NCBI GenBank assembly: GCA_965153455.1
Contig: OZ234502.1
Location: 11,625,495 to 11,689,494 of the forward strand
Origin: Sphagnum compactum
Taxonomy: Eukaryota; Bryophyta; Sphagnopsida; Sphagnales
Direction: 5' to 3'
Length of the DNA stretch: 64,000 nt
Shown here: piece by piece, positions 10,931 to 22,449 of the stretch
How the letters are laid out: each line of letters opens with the position of its first letter
How positions within the stretch are numbered: the first letter of the stretch is position 1
Position numbers and translations under genes: made by a program
The notes under the pieces: generated by a model
Told to the model about the DNA's origin: nothing
Databases searched by the model: none
The model's input: the letters and a program-made list of their open reading frames with translations, nothing else

Positions 10931-12970
10931 CTTGCCATAAGCAGCAGCAGAGCCGGTACACGATGGCTTGTTGCTCCAGTGATGAAGTAACACATGGATC
11001 TGGCCGGGACACGCAAGGATCTCTGGCATGATCAGCTGCATCATGTCGTAATAAAATCTGCACGTATTTGAGCGTGCATTTTTGGAAGTTCAAAGAGTTA
11101 AGTAGCAGCAGCCATGCCCCAGCAGTTCTAGCAAATACCCACACACCAAAGTTTCAAAACACCTAAAAGTCTTTCTTTTCTCATCATCTGGGACCTTAGA
11201 GTTCCAAGTTGGATCACAAAAGTTTGTCTTCTGATCTGCGGCCCATGTCAGTTCAGAGGCAAATCTCATCCCGCCTGCCTCCAAGTTTTACAATCTCATA
11301 TGCTATAAGGTACTGGATTGGGAACTGGGGACTGTGCAGGACGTTATACTCCCCTCATAGAACTTCATGGGTTTGTTGTTTTGTGCTCAGCATGGTTTTG
11401 CACAGAACTCTCCAGTTCATGTTCTGATATTCTGTGCAGACCAACAAAATTGACATGTTTTGCAGTTTCTTGTGAGATACACTACAGGAAAGTAGGATCT
11501 GGTTGTTACCACAAGCCTACTTCCCAGACACTTCTCTGTTATCCCTGCAGAGTTCAATAGGGGTGATTTACGTCTTGCAGCGACTGTAGCATGAAGTAGA
11601 GGCTCAAATAGGGTTCAATCAAGATGCTCGATGATGGGTTGGCGATCAGACTAAGATCAGGCCCCATATGTGTCACCACTGTTTGTGTTCCCCATCTTCC
11701 TGTCTAGGAGAATGATTGAGGACATCATGCTACATTATTGCCTAAGAATTTTGAGCATAAAACCTAATATCTATGTTGACTGTGATCAGGTCCATTCAAG
11801 GACTTCCAAAGAGTTCCAAAGAAAGCTTGCAGATCTCTGAATCCCTGGAGTGATTTAAATACAATTTGGCACTTCACACAATTTGAGTTGTGTTGCAAAG
11901 TTTACTGCAACAATGTACAATTTAATTAATTTTTCAGGGAAGCTCGTCTCCCCCAAAGGATTTGAATGAAGGAGAGAAAAAATGTGATTTAAGTAGAGCT
12001 AAGAAGATAAATGTGCAAGCATCCTGAACAGCAAGCCACACATGAAATTTATTGCAAAATTGGAAAGTTCATATATATTCACCAGTTGTATCAAAATCTA
12101 ATGTAGTGTGGACTTGCTAGGGTTGTTATCAGGTGTTGGGGGTTAGTCACGTATACAGAAGCTGCAACAGGAGGATGAATTAAATCTAGTCCAGCTTCTG
12201 CCAAAATCTTGGGAGTTGTACTGCACTCTACAAGGCTAGAATGCCATCACTTTTAACATGATTCAGTAGACAGGTCATTGTTCAAAGAAACTCTAAATTA
12301 TAGCTGGAAGCAGCTTGCCTAGGGTTTCTCAACAAATGTGGCCAGCACAAAAAACACAATCTGGATTGTGTCATGTAGTACTGCAGGCCAGAGAATCATG
12401 GTAGCAGCTGGAGATCTTGTTTTACCTCCAGACACAATGGAAGCTTGCCTAGTGCTGTTAGTGATTGAATCAAAGAGTTCTGTCAGTAAGAAGGAAGGAA
12501 TTTGAACCTGGAAGAATTTATGACCAAATCACTCACATATAATTCATCATATGTCTGCAAATTCTTCCAGGATCTTGCCTTTCTGCATTGCAGTCACAAT
12601 CCTAGTGGCTGTCTCTTTAGTTTTGTCCTAATTAAGTCTCAAGCAGCTTATAATCAGTTGGTTTCAGGAATGATCAGCCTCCAGTATCCAAGATCTTCAG
12701 CAGAGACAATTGCTAGAAATCCTCCCAGGGTCTCCAGACCTCATCAACTGTTGTTGAAGCATGATGATCTACATAAGCTGCAGTTCCAGGACAAGAACAC
12801 AATATGAAGCATTCTTTCCCAGGAACTGCATTGGACATAGACGTCTCAGTACTATGATAAGAATCAAGAGCATCTTGGTAGAGCATGAGGAAACCAAAGA
12901 TGCAGGATCAGTAATGCATGAATGCACATATATATAAATCTGCACAAGATTCATGTTAGGGCAAGAGGTT
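10931..12970. other. intergenic, no gene assigned
   Basis: This stretch has a more balanced base composition than the first 10 kb, but none of its open frames resembles a known protein. Because of the possible gene at 12975-13478 on minus, part of it could be a 3' leader or intron sequence of that gene. Confidence 0.35.
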
Positions 12971-12974
12971 CAAG

Positions 12975-13478
12975 CTGAACACGAACCATAAGCTCCATGA
13001 CCGTGCCTGCCTTCATGACGTCCACAGCTGCTGATGATCGTCCCCACTAGCAGTACTCCTGCAAAAGAAGGACCACAATGCTGTGAGGAAAACGCTGCAA
13101 CTTTAATCTCCAGCTTCATCATTCACAGGAGTAGTACTACTGTAGCTTTAAACCTCAAATAGATCTCACACCTGAATTCCAAGTACGTGAAGTACTATTT
13201 GCTTCAAGAAGAGTACTCATGCTGGCGATCAACATCTCACTAGTTGGATCGGAGACGCCCCAGATCCTGCATTTTCTTTTCTTTCCGGCTACCATCCCGT
13301 CACACATTAGGCAGCAAAGACTAGGTGCTTCTGATGGCCGCGGAGATGTGGAGATTGTCGGGGATGCAATCGGAAACACTGCAAAGCTGCTAGTCCCATT
13401 GTTCGGAGATGATTCCCGACAAACTGACACCATAGGTTTCGGCCTGGAGTCTTCAAGCAAGCGATCTGGATTCTGCAC
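12975..13478 (-). CDS. possible two-exon gene fragment, unknown function
   Basis: Minus-strand exon candidate 13478-13166 ends at a GTGTGAG donor, and exon candidate 13056-12975 follows a CTTCTTTTGCAG acceptor. Splicing them keeps one frame open to a TGA. The peptide has a Ser/Pro-rich start, a Cys pair in LCCLMCDGM, a basic KKRKCR patch and a Gly/His tail (GRHEGRHGHGAYG). The first ATG in frame is at 13433; an AG just before 13475 could instead be an acceptor of an upstream exon. I do not recognise the family. It could be a chance frame in GC-richer DNA. Confidence 0.3.
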
Positions 13479-13499
13479 CGAAGATCACTCACCAGCACC

Positions 13500-15333
13500 T
13501 TGATGAAGACTGGTTCAGATCCAGAATTCGCCCATTGAATTTTTGACGATAATCTAAGAAGTACTAGCTAGACCCGCCTGTGCTAGATCACGGAAAAGCC
13601 ACCCTCGTTACAAAAAAGCAGTGCACACCTGCAACCAAAACAAGACTAAAGTTTCCTATACCCAAACAGATATGAAACTACTGTGCACCTCAAGGACCTC
13701 AACGTCCTCTCCCAAAACACAAGAATCACGAAACCAAAACCCCTTCTTCAACAACAAAAGTTAGACTTCAAGACCACAGTTTTTTTCATAAAAAACACAC
13801 CCTACCAAAAAAAAAAAAAACAACCCACTCATTTCAAACAAAAAAGAAACCACATAACTGAGTGAGAGCTCGTGAACAGAGTTCCACACACAAACAACAC
13901 TGTAAAGCATGAACAGGTACAATCTGGAACTACCATCCCAGCAGTTTCTGTTCTCTGCACTCCCTAGGAACTGAATCAGTGAACAACACCAAGATGAATT
14001 GTGGATAGGCTATATTCCAAAGGTTGTACTCTAGATCATCTGGGCATAGCAGTGGAATATATTGTGAGGAACTGTGGACTCCGAAGAACATCAGTGACAG
14101 ACTAATGGGCAAAGATTTTACAACAGAATAAGTTTGGGCATAGAAGACTATTATTGTGAGGACTAGTAGTGCATTGGGAAGAAATATCATTGTAAGAGTA
14201 GAGTTCAAAAAACAGGTTTCATGTCCATGGCAGAGACTAGCAGTGATCTTCAGATAGAGAGCTAGGTAGAGAGATACTTAGATTCACTACCAGAAACCTG
14301 TAAATACCAAGGGGTGTGTCACACTGTGGCCTTGCCATTTACATGAAAAAGTATCTGAAGACAAAAAGAAGAATTATGAAAACTCAAAATGTTTCACCAT
14401 CCATGCAAAAATAGAATCTTTAAAAAATCCTCTAAAAGAAACCAAAATCCTTCATGATATTATAACTCTGTAACTAATCTCAAGTTTCAACACAAGCCAA
14501 AATATTATCTTTCAAAACTCCTCATAGAAAATAAGACCTATTATTATTACCTGGTAGGGGCCAAAATCCCTTAAGCTACTATACTCTATAATGAATCTAA
14601 ACACAATACCCTTGCCTACCAAGGCAAGGCCAACAAACAAAACAACAGAGAGTCCTACAGATAGAAACAAGAGTGCCTAGAAACACTACACACACTAAAT
14701 ATGGCTGATACACACCGCATGACACACTACCAACAAACACAGACAGACCAGACCCACCTTTTATTAGCTTGCTGCTGTTGCTGCTCCTGCTGCTGCTTCT
14801 AACTGCACTTCATATTTATTACATTTGCTACCCGAGCGTGTGCACACGGTTTATCAGATCTGAGAGTATCCCCCACTAGACTTGTTTGTTGCCTACTCCA
14901 CAATAACTGTGATCTTCCGCCGTTGTTGTCATAATGCATAGGTCATGGGAACTCTGTGAAATTGCAAAGATCCTTTATTTGCCTCCTTTTTTGTTTTGTT
15001 CTTGTCTTTTTTTGGAAGTGAAACTTACATCATCATCTTGTTTTGGCCCATTGGATATTTTGGTAAATTCTGCTTGCAATAAGGTTCCTTTGGGTCTCTT
15101 GAACATTCTTGTTCTGAAAATGACCATAGGAGAAGGTAAAGTGTGAGAGGCTCCCCAATGGTCAAATATGATTTTGTGTGTGCCTGAAATTCACTATGCC
15201 ACCATATGGTTTTCCCTGCAATAATAGTAGGCCAAGGCTCATGACATATCATCGAAAGCCTTACCTTACACATGTCAAATAAGCCAAGTCCTACCTACTT
15301 CCATACAAGAAATCATATTTCTCTTGTAACAGA
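13500..15333. other. intergenic, low-complexity tracts
   Basis: No gene is seen. There is an A-rich stretch near 13800 and a CTG/CTC triplet-like run at 14768-14800. It ends at the 3' terminus of the Helitron. Confidence 0.4.
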
Positions 15334-15363
15334 CTAGTTTGAACCCCGTGCCTAATGCACAGG
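15334..15363 (-). terminator. Helitron 3' hairpin and CTAG terminus
   Basis: On minus, CCTGTGC and GCACGGG pair (one T-G wobble) around a five-base loop, then GTTCAAA and CTAG. This is the structural signal at which rolling-circle transposition of Helitrons stops. Confidence 0.85.
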
Positions 15364-15439
15364 TGTGTGTGTATTTGACGATACATATTACAAAATTGCA
15401 ACTACAAACTACATTTCCAAAACCTCTCTATATACCACA

Positions 15440-18400
15440 TTTCGCATGTATCCATCGGGACCCTAGCCGCTAAAAATCTTGATGTTTGCACTGCTTGTGA
15501 CCCGTGAGATAGCAACATACAGCTGACCATGGGAAAAGACCGGAGACGGCAAATATACCCCAACGTTGTTCAATGTCTAACCTTGATTCTTGTTGATTGT
15601 CATCGCAAATGCCACTCGAACAGGACATTGACAACAATGCAAAACAAATGGCCAATCAGTCCTGGAGGGGGACATGATGATGCGGGGTATGAACACACGT
15701 TTGCCGACATTGTTCCCTGTGATGATCTCCGCTTCAATGACACGCTGACCCAATCTCTTGACAATCAACTTCGTACCATTGCACAATCCTATTGATTGAT
15801 TGAGATTGCGCAATAAAAGGATTGGCACACCCACTTTGAATTCCAGCTTATGATTTGCGATACCGCCGAATTACAAAGTGTTTAGAAATTCCACCAGATA
15901 CAATGAATCCATTGAAACTCCTACAGTAGCACTTGCACCTTCTTTTATCGGAGCCAAAGAATCTGCGCTCAGGTACGTGTGCAATTCTTCAGATAGCGAT
16001 TCAAGACTTGCATTGTTGACTTCATCAACGTTAGTATTTTTGGGGGCCATAATGCTGCGTTGCATAAGATACATGGCATCTCCAGAGTGGCGTTGGTGAT
16101 CCAGATAGATGGTTTGGATTAATCCTCTAAAGCTGCAATCTTCTACTGGCAGCCTCATATGGGAAGGAATCTTGATCCAATCTGGATCGACACCTTCTTC
16201 TTCTGCAATGGCAAGAAGACTGCCGTCTCCAACATTCAACACCCATTTGGCAAACTTTCATTGCTCTTTAGAATTGGCTGCCATGACTCGCATGTTGATA
16301 TGAAGACGAAGAATCGTAACATGCTGCCAAAGATGCGATCAAGGCAACGAAGCACTAACAATGTCTTTTCGTCCTCCCTTCGGAACAACAAGCAAGATCT
16401 GTCGAAAATCCCCACCAAGGACCACGGTTTTCCCACCAAAGATCTTCTCGATTGCCTATGCATCATCCAATTGCATCAAATCACGCAGGGTCCGATCAAC
16501 AGCTTCGAAAGCTTGGCGATGCATCATCGGTGCCTCATCCCAAATGATTAGATCAGCTTTACGCACCAATTCGGCCACTTTCATCTATTGTGTGATGTTG
16601 CAAGTCGACTCATCGTGAAGATCAATTGGAATCTTGAATCTTGAATGGGTGATTTTGCCGCCCAGAAGTAGCAAAGATGCAATTCCTAATGAGGCAACTA
16701 CAAGCACGATTTTGCCTTGCCCTCGTAGACGGGACAGAAGCGTTGTCCAAACAAATGTTTTACCAATTCCACCACTACCATACACAAAGAATAGTTTGCC
16801 ATCTTTGTTTGTCACGGCATTCAAAATAGTTTCATATGCACTGCACTGATCATCATTGAGCCTATCTTTTGCATCGTTTACATCTATGGTCAATGAATGC
16901 TGATCATAAGCTAGCTCTTCTTGGACCAATCGGTTTCCTCCATGAATAGGAGGGACATAATTAGACTTGGGAAAAGTTAGAAAATCTTCGAGGCGGTGTC
17001 TGTTGCGGATGAGAACCAGATCGATCTCATACAATGCACGATCCTTTAGCGCATCCTCAGAAAGGGTAATAGCTGGATCATCACGCTTGCGGCATGTCAT
17101 TGCCTCAATGTCATCGCTCAAAGACTCCCAATGTGCATCCCATAGTTGTCTGGGATTCGTCACTTCACAAAACATCAGCATGGAGGCAAACATGTCACGC
17201 AGCTGTCGTCTTTAGGCCCAAAGACCGGCTTCCAAGGCTTGACGCCATTCATTGTCGTCTGTAAGCAAACCCATTGCAATTCATGCATCTTTGAATGTGT
17301 CGTGCTATGTGCCATCCACTATCTGCAAATGTTCGTAGGATATGGCACCTTTGACGTAGTTTAGCAGCATCTGCAAATAATAACGTTCCGATGTCGGGTG
17401 TGCATAATACATGCGACCAATGGCAAAGCCTCTATTGCGCATTGTCCATCGGTTCAACTTCCGATTCCACACCCATTGTTGAGGGAATTGATCAAACGTA
17501 AGGCTTCATGCAGCTTCCGATTCTTGATTTATTTTGAACCATTCCGTTAACATCGTTCTGGAAATGGTTGATCGTGCTACCATTTCCTGCACGTCATCGT
17601 CAAACAACACCATTTGTTGATTTGGCAAATGGTATTGCAGATGCTCAACGGCAGGAAACCGCTCATGCATATCAAACTTGAAGATGCGCCAAGTTGCTTC
17701 CGATGCAGATACATAGCGACAATTGAGATCTTTTTTAATTTCATCGACTTCGACCACATTTCTTTCGGTGGCATTGTCGCTCTGGCATGAGATCTCAAGA
17801 GTTGCACGATCATGTCCTTTGTAAACGTACTTGAATAGATACTTGACTGCACGAATGTTGTTGTAGACCTCAACATTGATGTGCGCATTGTATTTGGTCA
17901 ACAAATAGACATTATGCGGTACCACCCAACGATTGTGCAATTCAACGCTGTGAACCAAAAATGTGCGCCCCGTATCTCTGCATCGATAAATAGGATATCT
18001 ATTTACATCCGTCACCATCTCGGATTGGAACTTGCGTGGATATTGCTTTTTACATTTGCCATTTTCCATGCATGGGGCATTTGGAAACATAGCTCCACAT
18101 GGACCATGCATCATGCATCTGGCAACCATCTCGTGGGCCAACCTGTTTGTCTCTGGATTCAGAAGTTCAGCACTAATCATGCGGTCTACATCCTCGACCG
18201 TGTGTGGCTTGTAGTCTTCGGCAAAGAAGATGAGAATGTGTGCATGCGGCAGCCCACGCTTTTGAAACTCAATGATATAGATTCTCGCAATCATGCGTCC
18301 CAAAATATGCTTCTTGTGAATGTCATTGATCAACTCCTTCAGCTTGATTTTGAACACTCAGGTTACCAAATCCGGTCGATCCTGAGGTTGCTGTCCGGGC

Positions 18401-19625
18401 AACAATGCTCTCTTGATCTCAGGCCACTGGGGATTGCAAGTGAATGTAATAAACGCATCCGGGCAACGGGCCCATCAACAAATTGCCATGGCATTTTGAT
18501 AATTCTGAACCATGTGCCGTGGACCTCCTGTGAAAGAAGATGGCAGAATGATCCTCTGTTCGATGGCAATAGCGCTCTTCTCACCTACAACGATGGCATC
18601 CTAAAGGCCTTGATAGAGATCTGAACGAAGCTTTTTCTGATTCAAGCGCAGATACCTCAAGCTGTTTTGTTCAACAGTCGCATAAGCATCCACAATGTAT
18701 TACTACCTCAATTGTTCACCCCAAAGCAACGCTATGCCATTAGTGTCTCGATGTTGAAGTCGATAACCATAAAATTCGGCCATTGTCACATTACGATGCT
18801 TTCTATGATGCTCAGATTCTTTCGCATGGTCTTCATCCAAATCCGCATCAGCATCCTGCAAAAAACACCATTGAATGGAATATTCGGATGCCATCCATCC
18901 TCACCGTAAGGAAATAGCAACGGATAATGTAGAGCCATGTATCCCACATGTAGCTCGGAAATGCGTTGAAACGGGCCAACTTGCTGAGCAACGACGACGT
19001 CACGCCTATCTACAGCTTCAAAACCATCTCCTACCATCAATGTAGCGACTTCATCGGCCATTGACACATTGTATCGGTTGGCATCCTTTGTTCGAGAGGC
19101 AATGAGACGTAATTTCAAATCCGTGGGAGCACCTTCTGTTGCCCTCATATCCCTTGCCATTTTGAACACTTTGACATAGGGATTGATTGATATTGTACAT
19201 CATGGTCAACAACCGATCCAACATCGTTGGATCAAGCAATGGCATAATGGCATGGCGGTTTTGATGTTCGCTCTCCGTACCATGAATGTATAGCTGTGCA
19301 AACTGTGGACGTTGTCCTTCGGCAAGACATAGGGATCTGATTTTGTGATAAAGCTCACCCTGAATGCGAAAGGAGTACAATCGAATGCCTCTTGTTACCG
19401 ACATCATCAACTTCGGCACCGAGCGAAGTGAATGCCAACGCCGAATTGTACATGCGAATCTGATCTCAAAATTTGACGACACTTCTCTCTTTGCTAATTA
19501 AAAAAACTTCCAGCTCTTGCGATGTTGAAGGAAGACTCGGCAACAGAATTTTGCCATTCTCGCAACACAGAAAAATTTGTGGGTTGCTATTGCTTGACTT
19601 TGCCAATCATTCTTTAATCCACATT
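15440..19625 (-). pseudogene. Helitron Rep/PIF1-like helicase pseudogene
   Basis: Pieces in several frames follow the order of plant Helitron proteins. They are an N-terminal CCENGKILLP motif (about 19580), YSFRIQGELYHKI, LHYPLLFPYGEDGWHPNIPFN, and the Rep domain with the HUH motif GLPHAHILI (about 18258-18232) and tyrosines in VKYLFKYVYKG (about 17850). Next come a PIF1 helicase with Walker A GSGGIGKT (about 16780), Walker [11 protein letters not shown] (about 16540) and VVLGGDFRQ, and the C-terminal GVPILLLRNL and SHGQLYVAISRV segments. The longest open piece is 283 codons (18357-17506). Frameshifts and stops at roughly eight places make it non-functional. The family nicks and unwinds DNA for rolling-circle transposition. 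Confidence 0.9.
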
Positions 19626-19633
19626 TTTTTACG

Positions 19634-20470
19634 TGCTCCCAAGCTCCTTGAAAGACCCAAGATGGGTCTAAGGTAGTAAACTGCGGAAATGTTAGGAGCT
19701 CGGGGCACGCTCCCAGCTCTCAGCACTAAAAGGCGGAAGAGGGGCGTGCTGAAGCTCTGGGATGGGATTAGGAAGAGTGACAAGCTTCTAATTACTCACT
19801 TGAATATGCATCAAACCAACCAACAAGTTGGTTAGTTCACTTTCTAAAGCACCTTTAGTGTTAGGACAAGCCACGGGCAACTTTGGACTCACAAGACTCA
19901 CCACGGCCCGAACTCGGGGGAAGCCACCACCTTCCCCCATATAGTATTATATGCGTCTCTCCGCAGCACCTACATCCAAATGGCTTTTTGTCCTCAGACT
20001 CCCAAGGAGGAGTCTCGAAACTGCCACGGTTTGGACTCCCGCAACTTTGCGGGACTATACCTCTTTGCTCAGACCTTCGATTAGGATGAGGTCTAAAGCA
20101 AAGTTGTAGCTATCGTTAAGAGCTTTCCAAGGGTGTGTTGCACTCCATCTGCACGCACAAAGGTCGGGTCGATTCCTGACTTCTTGTGGTCGGGAGTCAA
20201 ACTGGCAGTTTGACTCTTGGCCTTTATTTTGCCATAACTTGTGCTCCAAATGTCCAAATGGGTCATGCAAGCCCATTTTAGACATCTACACTTCAATAGC
20301 TTTCCAATGATATAAAGAACTCCCCAATGCAAGGGTTTTGACCCTTGCAATCGCTTTCTGAAGTTTCGAGAGTCGTGGCGGACTCCCAAGTTTCCATTTC
20401 AGGAGTGTGAGTCTTCATCCTCACACTCTCTCAACATTGAGGTTGCGACACTTTCGCATTGTAGAATCCA
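19634..20470. repeat. left arm of the foldback element
   Basis: It pairs with 21060-21873 over nearly its full length, with substitutions and small gaps. It abuts the broken N-terminus of the Helitron gene, so it may mark the insertion point. Confidence 0.75.
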
Positions 20471-20476
20471 TAGATT

Positions 20477-20986
20477 ATGTCCATTTCTCCACAATCCCAT
20501 TGTGCCGGGGCTGACGCGTCTTTGTCTCCAAATAATTGCAATGGGTCATTGCCAAGAGAAGGCTGTGCACGTGCTGTTGCTTGTTGTACGGTTCGTCGTT
20601 CTCGACGCCGACGATTATTTTGCTCTTATGACGTTTCAAATGGCCCAGCCGACTCTACAAAAAATCATAATGCATCATTGCCAAGAGAAGGTTGTGCACG
20701 TGCGACTGCTTATTGTATGATTCGTCGTTATCGACACAAACGATTACTTCGTTCTTGTGGCGTTTCAGATGGCCCGGCTGACTCTTCAAACAATTGCAAT
20801 GCGTCATTGCCAAGAGAAGGTTGTGCACGTGCTGCTGATTATTGTACGATTTGTCGTTCTCGACGTAGACGATTACTTCGCTCTTGTGGGGTTTCAGATG
20901 GCCCAACCGACTATGTATGTTACCTGGCAAACCGTTCTCTCTACAGGCGATTGCGACATTCACGTGCAGATTTCGACATGTCTTGA
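20477..20986 (+). CDS. Arg/Cys-rich repeat ORF inside the foldback element
   Basis: A 169-codon plus-strand frame contains three 43-residue (129-bp) units starting near 20552, 20681 and 20810. Each carries SLPREGCARA, then a YCTIRRSRRRRLLRS-type basic block and CGVSDGPAD. Many cysteines are TGT where neighbouring arginines are CGT, so some could be CpG-decayed arginines. No known domain is recognised. Because the unit is a multiple of 3, other frames are also open over parts of the array, which weakens the coding case. The ORF is the only sizeable frame in the element core. Confidence 0.4.
   Translation: MSISPQSHCAGADASLSPNNCNGSLPREGCARAVACCTVRRSRRRRLFCSYDVSNGPADSTKNHNASLPREGCARATAYCMIRRYRHKRLLRSCGVSDGPADSSNNCNASLPREGCARAADYCTICRSRRRRLLRSCGVSDGPTDYVCYLANRSLYRRLRHSRADFDMS
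20515..20930. repeat. 129-bp tandem repeat, about three copies
   Basis: The ccaagagaag landmark recurs at 20552, 20681 and 20810, a spacing of exactly 129 bp. Copies differ by about 10-15 percent by eye. Confidence 0.9.
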
Positions 20987-21059
20987 TTGAATTATGCTAG
21001 AACATTAATGTGTGGAATAGGATTTTCCAAAGAGATAGTTTGCTCATCATTCTGCTAAG

Positions 21060-21873
21060 CTTCTGTGTCGCAACCCCACTTTGAGGCAAAATGTGAGAAT
21101 GCAACTCACACTCCCAAAAGTGGGGACTTGGAGTCCTCCGGGACTCCCAAAAACTCAGAGCTCAATTGTAGGGGTCAAAACACATCGCATTGAGGAGTTC
21201 TGTATATTGTTGAAAAGGTCTCGAGGACTAGATGTCCAAAATGGGCTCGCATGGGCCATTTGAAGATCTGCAGCACAAGTTATGGGCAAAAGAAGGGTCG
21301 CAAGTCAAACTGGCAATTTGACTCTCGACCACTAAAAGTCGGGAATCGACCCGATTCTGGTGTGTGCAAGTGGAGTGCAACACACTATTGAAAAGCTCTC
21401 GAGGAGAGCTACAAGATTGCTTTAGACCTCATCTCAATCGGAGGTCTGAGTTGAGAGCTATGAGCTTCCAAAGTCCTAGGAGTTCAAACCGGGACAGTTT
21501 CGGGATTCCTCCTTGGGAGTCCCGGGACAAAAAGCCATTCGGATGCGGGTGCCACGGGCGAACACAGAGAATACTATATGGGGGAAGGTGGTGGCTTCCC
21601 CCGAGTGCGGGCCGTGGTGAATCTTGTGAGTCCAGAGTTGCCCGTGGCTTGTCCTAACACCAAGGTTGATCGAGAAAGTGGTCTAACCAACTTGTGGTTG
21701 GTTTTGATGCAGGTTCAAGTAAGTGAATAGCTTGTCACTCTTCCTAGTCCATCTCGAGGCTTCAGCATGCCCCTCTACCCCTTTTAGTGCTGAAGGCTGG
21801 GAGCATGCCCCGAGTCCCTTCCGCAACTTAAACAAGTTAGCCCATCTTGGGACTAACTAGGGACTTGGGAGCG
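21060..21873. repeat. right arm of the foldback element
   Basis: Reverse complement of the left arm. The FAD2 fragment begins about 150 bp beyond it. Confidence 0.75.
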
Positions 21874-22020
21874 CATCATTCTGGGTGCTCCTTCAGGGCC
21901 GCCAAAACTGCCAAAACACTACCATGTTACGCAATGAGTGCACGCATACATTCTTGTATGTCTTCGGGCATTGTGGAGAATATATGCTAGGTTTCTTGCT
22001 GATATTGATATCAAAATCTG

Positions 22021-22430
22021 GGGGGGGGGGTTTCTCCTGCACTCTTGTCTACTAGTGCCGTATTTTTCCTGGAAGTATTCTCACAGGCGTCATCACAGCA
22101 ACACGAGTAGCATCAATCGCGATGAAGTTTTCATTCCCAAGAAGAAAAAGGAGATTACTGCTGTAGCAGCAAGAGGATGGGGAGTCACAAAATACCTTCA
22201 ACATCCACTGGGTCGGATCTTGATGATCACTCTCATGCTTCTATTAAGATGGCCTCTCTATCTGATTTACAACGTTTCAAGGAGAAAATACCCGCAGAGA
22301 ATATATGTTGGGTTTGTTGCTAATATTGATATCAAAATCTTGGGGGGGGGGTTTCTCCTGCACTTTTGTCTACTGGTGCCGTATTTCTTTTCGAAGTATT
22401 CTCACAGGCGTCATCACAGCAACACGGTGC
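22021..22430 (+). pseudogene. FAD2: FAD2-like oleate desaturase fragment, partly duplicated
   Basis: The plus frame reads LLHSCLLVPYFSWKYSHRRH and continues with HSNT, RDEVFIPKKKK, YLQHPLGRIL, LLLRWPLYLIYNVS. This matches the middle of plant Delta-12 fatty acid desaturases, including the second histidine box HRRHH (22082-22096). FAD2 normally puts a second double bond into oleate in ER membrane lipids. Here the part before the fragment is not FAD2, a G10 run sits at the junction, and the same HRRHH segment recurs at about 22349-22425. With only about 90 of some 380 residues present, it is a captured or duplicated gene piece, not a working gene. Confidence 0.8.
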
Positions 22431-22449
22431 CTACAATAGGAAAGGCAAT

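Larger units (their letters stand above)
15334..19632 (-). mobile_element. Helitron, 3' part with intact end
   Basis: The minus strand runs from the N-terminal part of a Rep/helicase (about 19625) to a canonical Helitron 3' end. The terminal bases are CTAG at 15337-15334, followed by T as expected for A|T insertion. A 7-bp stem with a 5-base loop lies about 7 bases upstream. The 5' end is not found: the coding sequence stops at the foldback element that begins near 19634. Confidence 0.85.
19634..21873. mobile_element. foldback-type element with long inverted arms
   Basis: Two arms of about 0.8 kb (19634-20470 and 21060-21873) are imperfect reverse complements throughout. Shared landmarks are gcgctcccaag-like ends, a cagcactaaaagg segment, acaagccacgggcaact, a gccaccaccttcccccatat segment, and a gggtcgattc...gactt segment. 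The middle (20471-21059) holds a tandem repeat with a 169-codon open frame. A 9-bp or other target duplication is not evident, so I cannot say whether this is a MULE with long TIRs, a foldback element or an inverted duplication. Confidence 0.75.

Noticed and set aside
13219-13503. Plus-strand 94-codon frame
   Set aside because: Antisense to the better-supported minus-strand exon candidate and without recognisable motifs.
20655-20990. Alternative frames over the 129-bp repeats (minus 102 codons, plus 77 codons)
   Set aside because: Same cause: repeat length divisible by three. Only the 169-codon frame covers the whole array.
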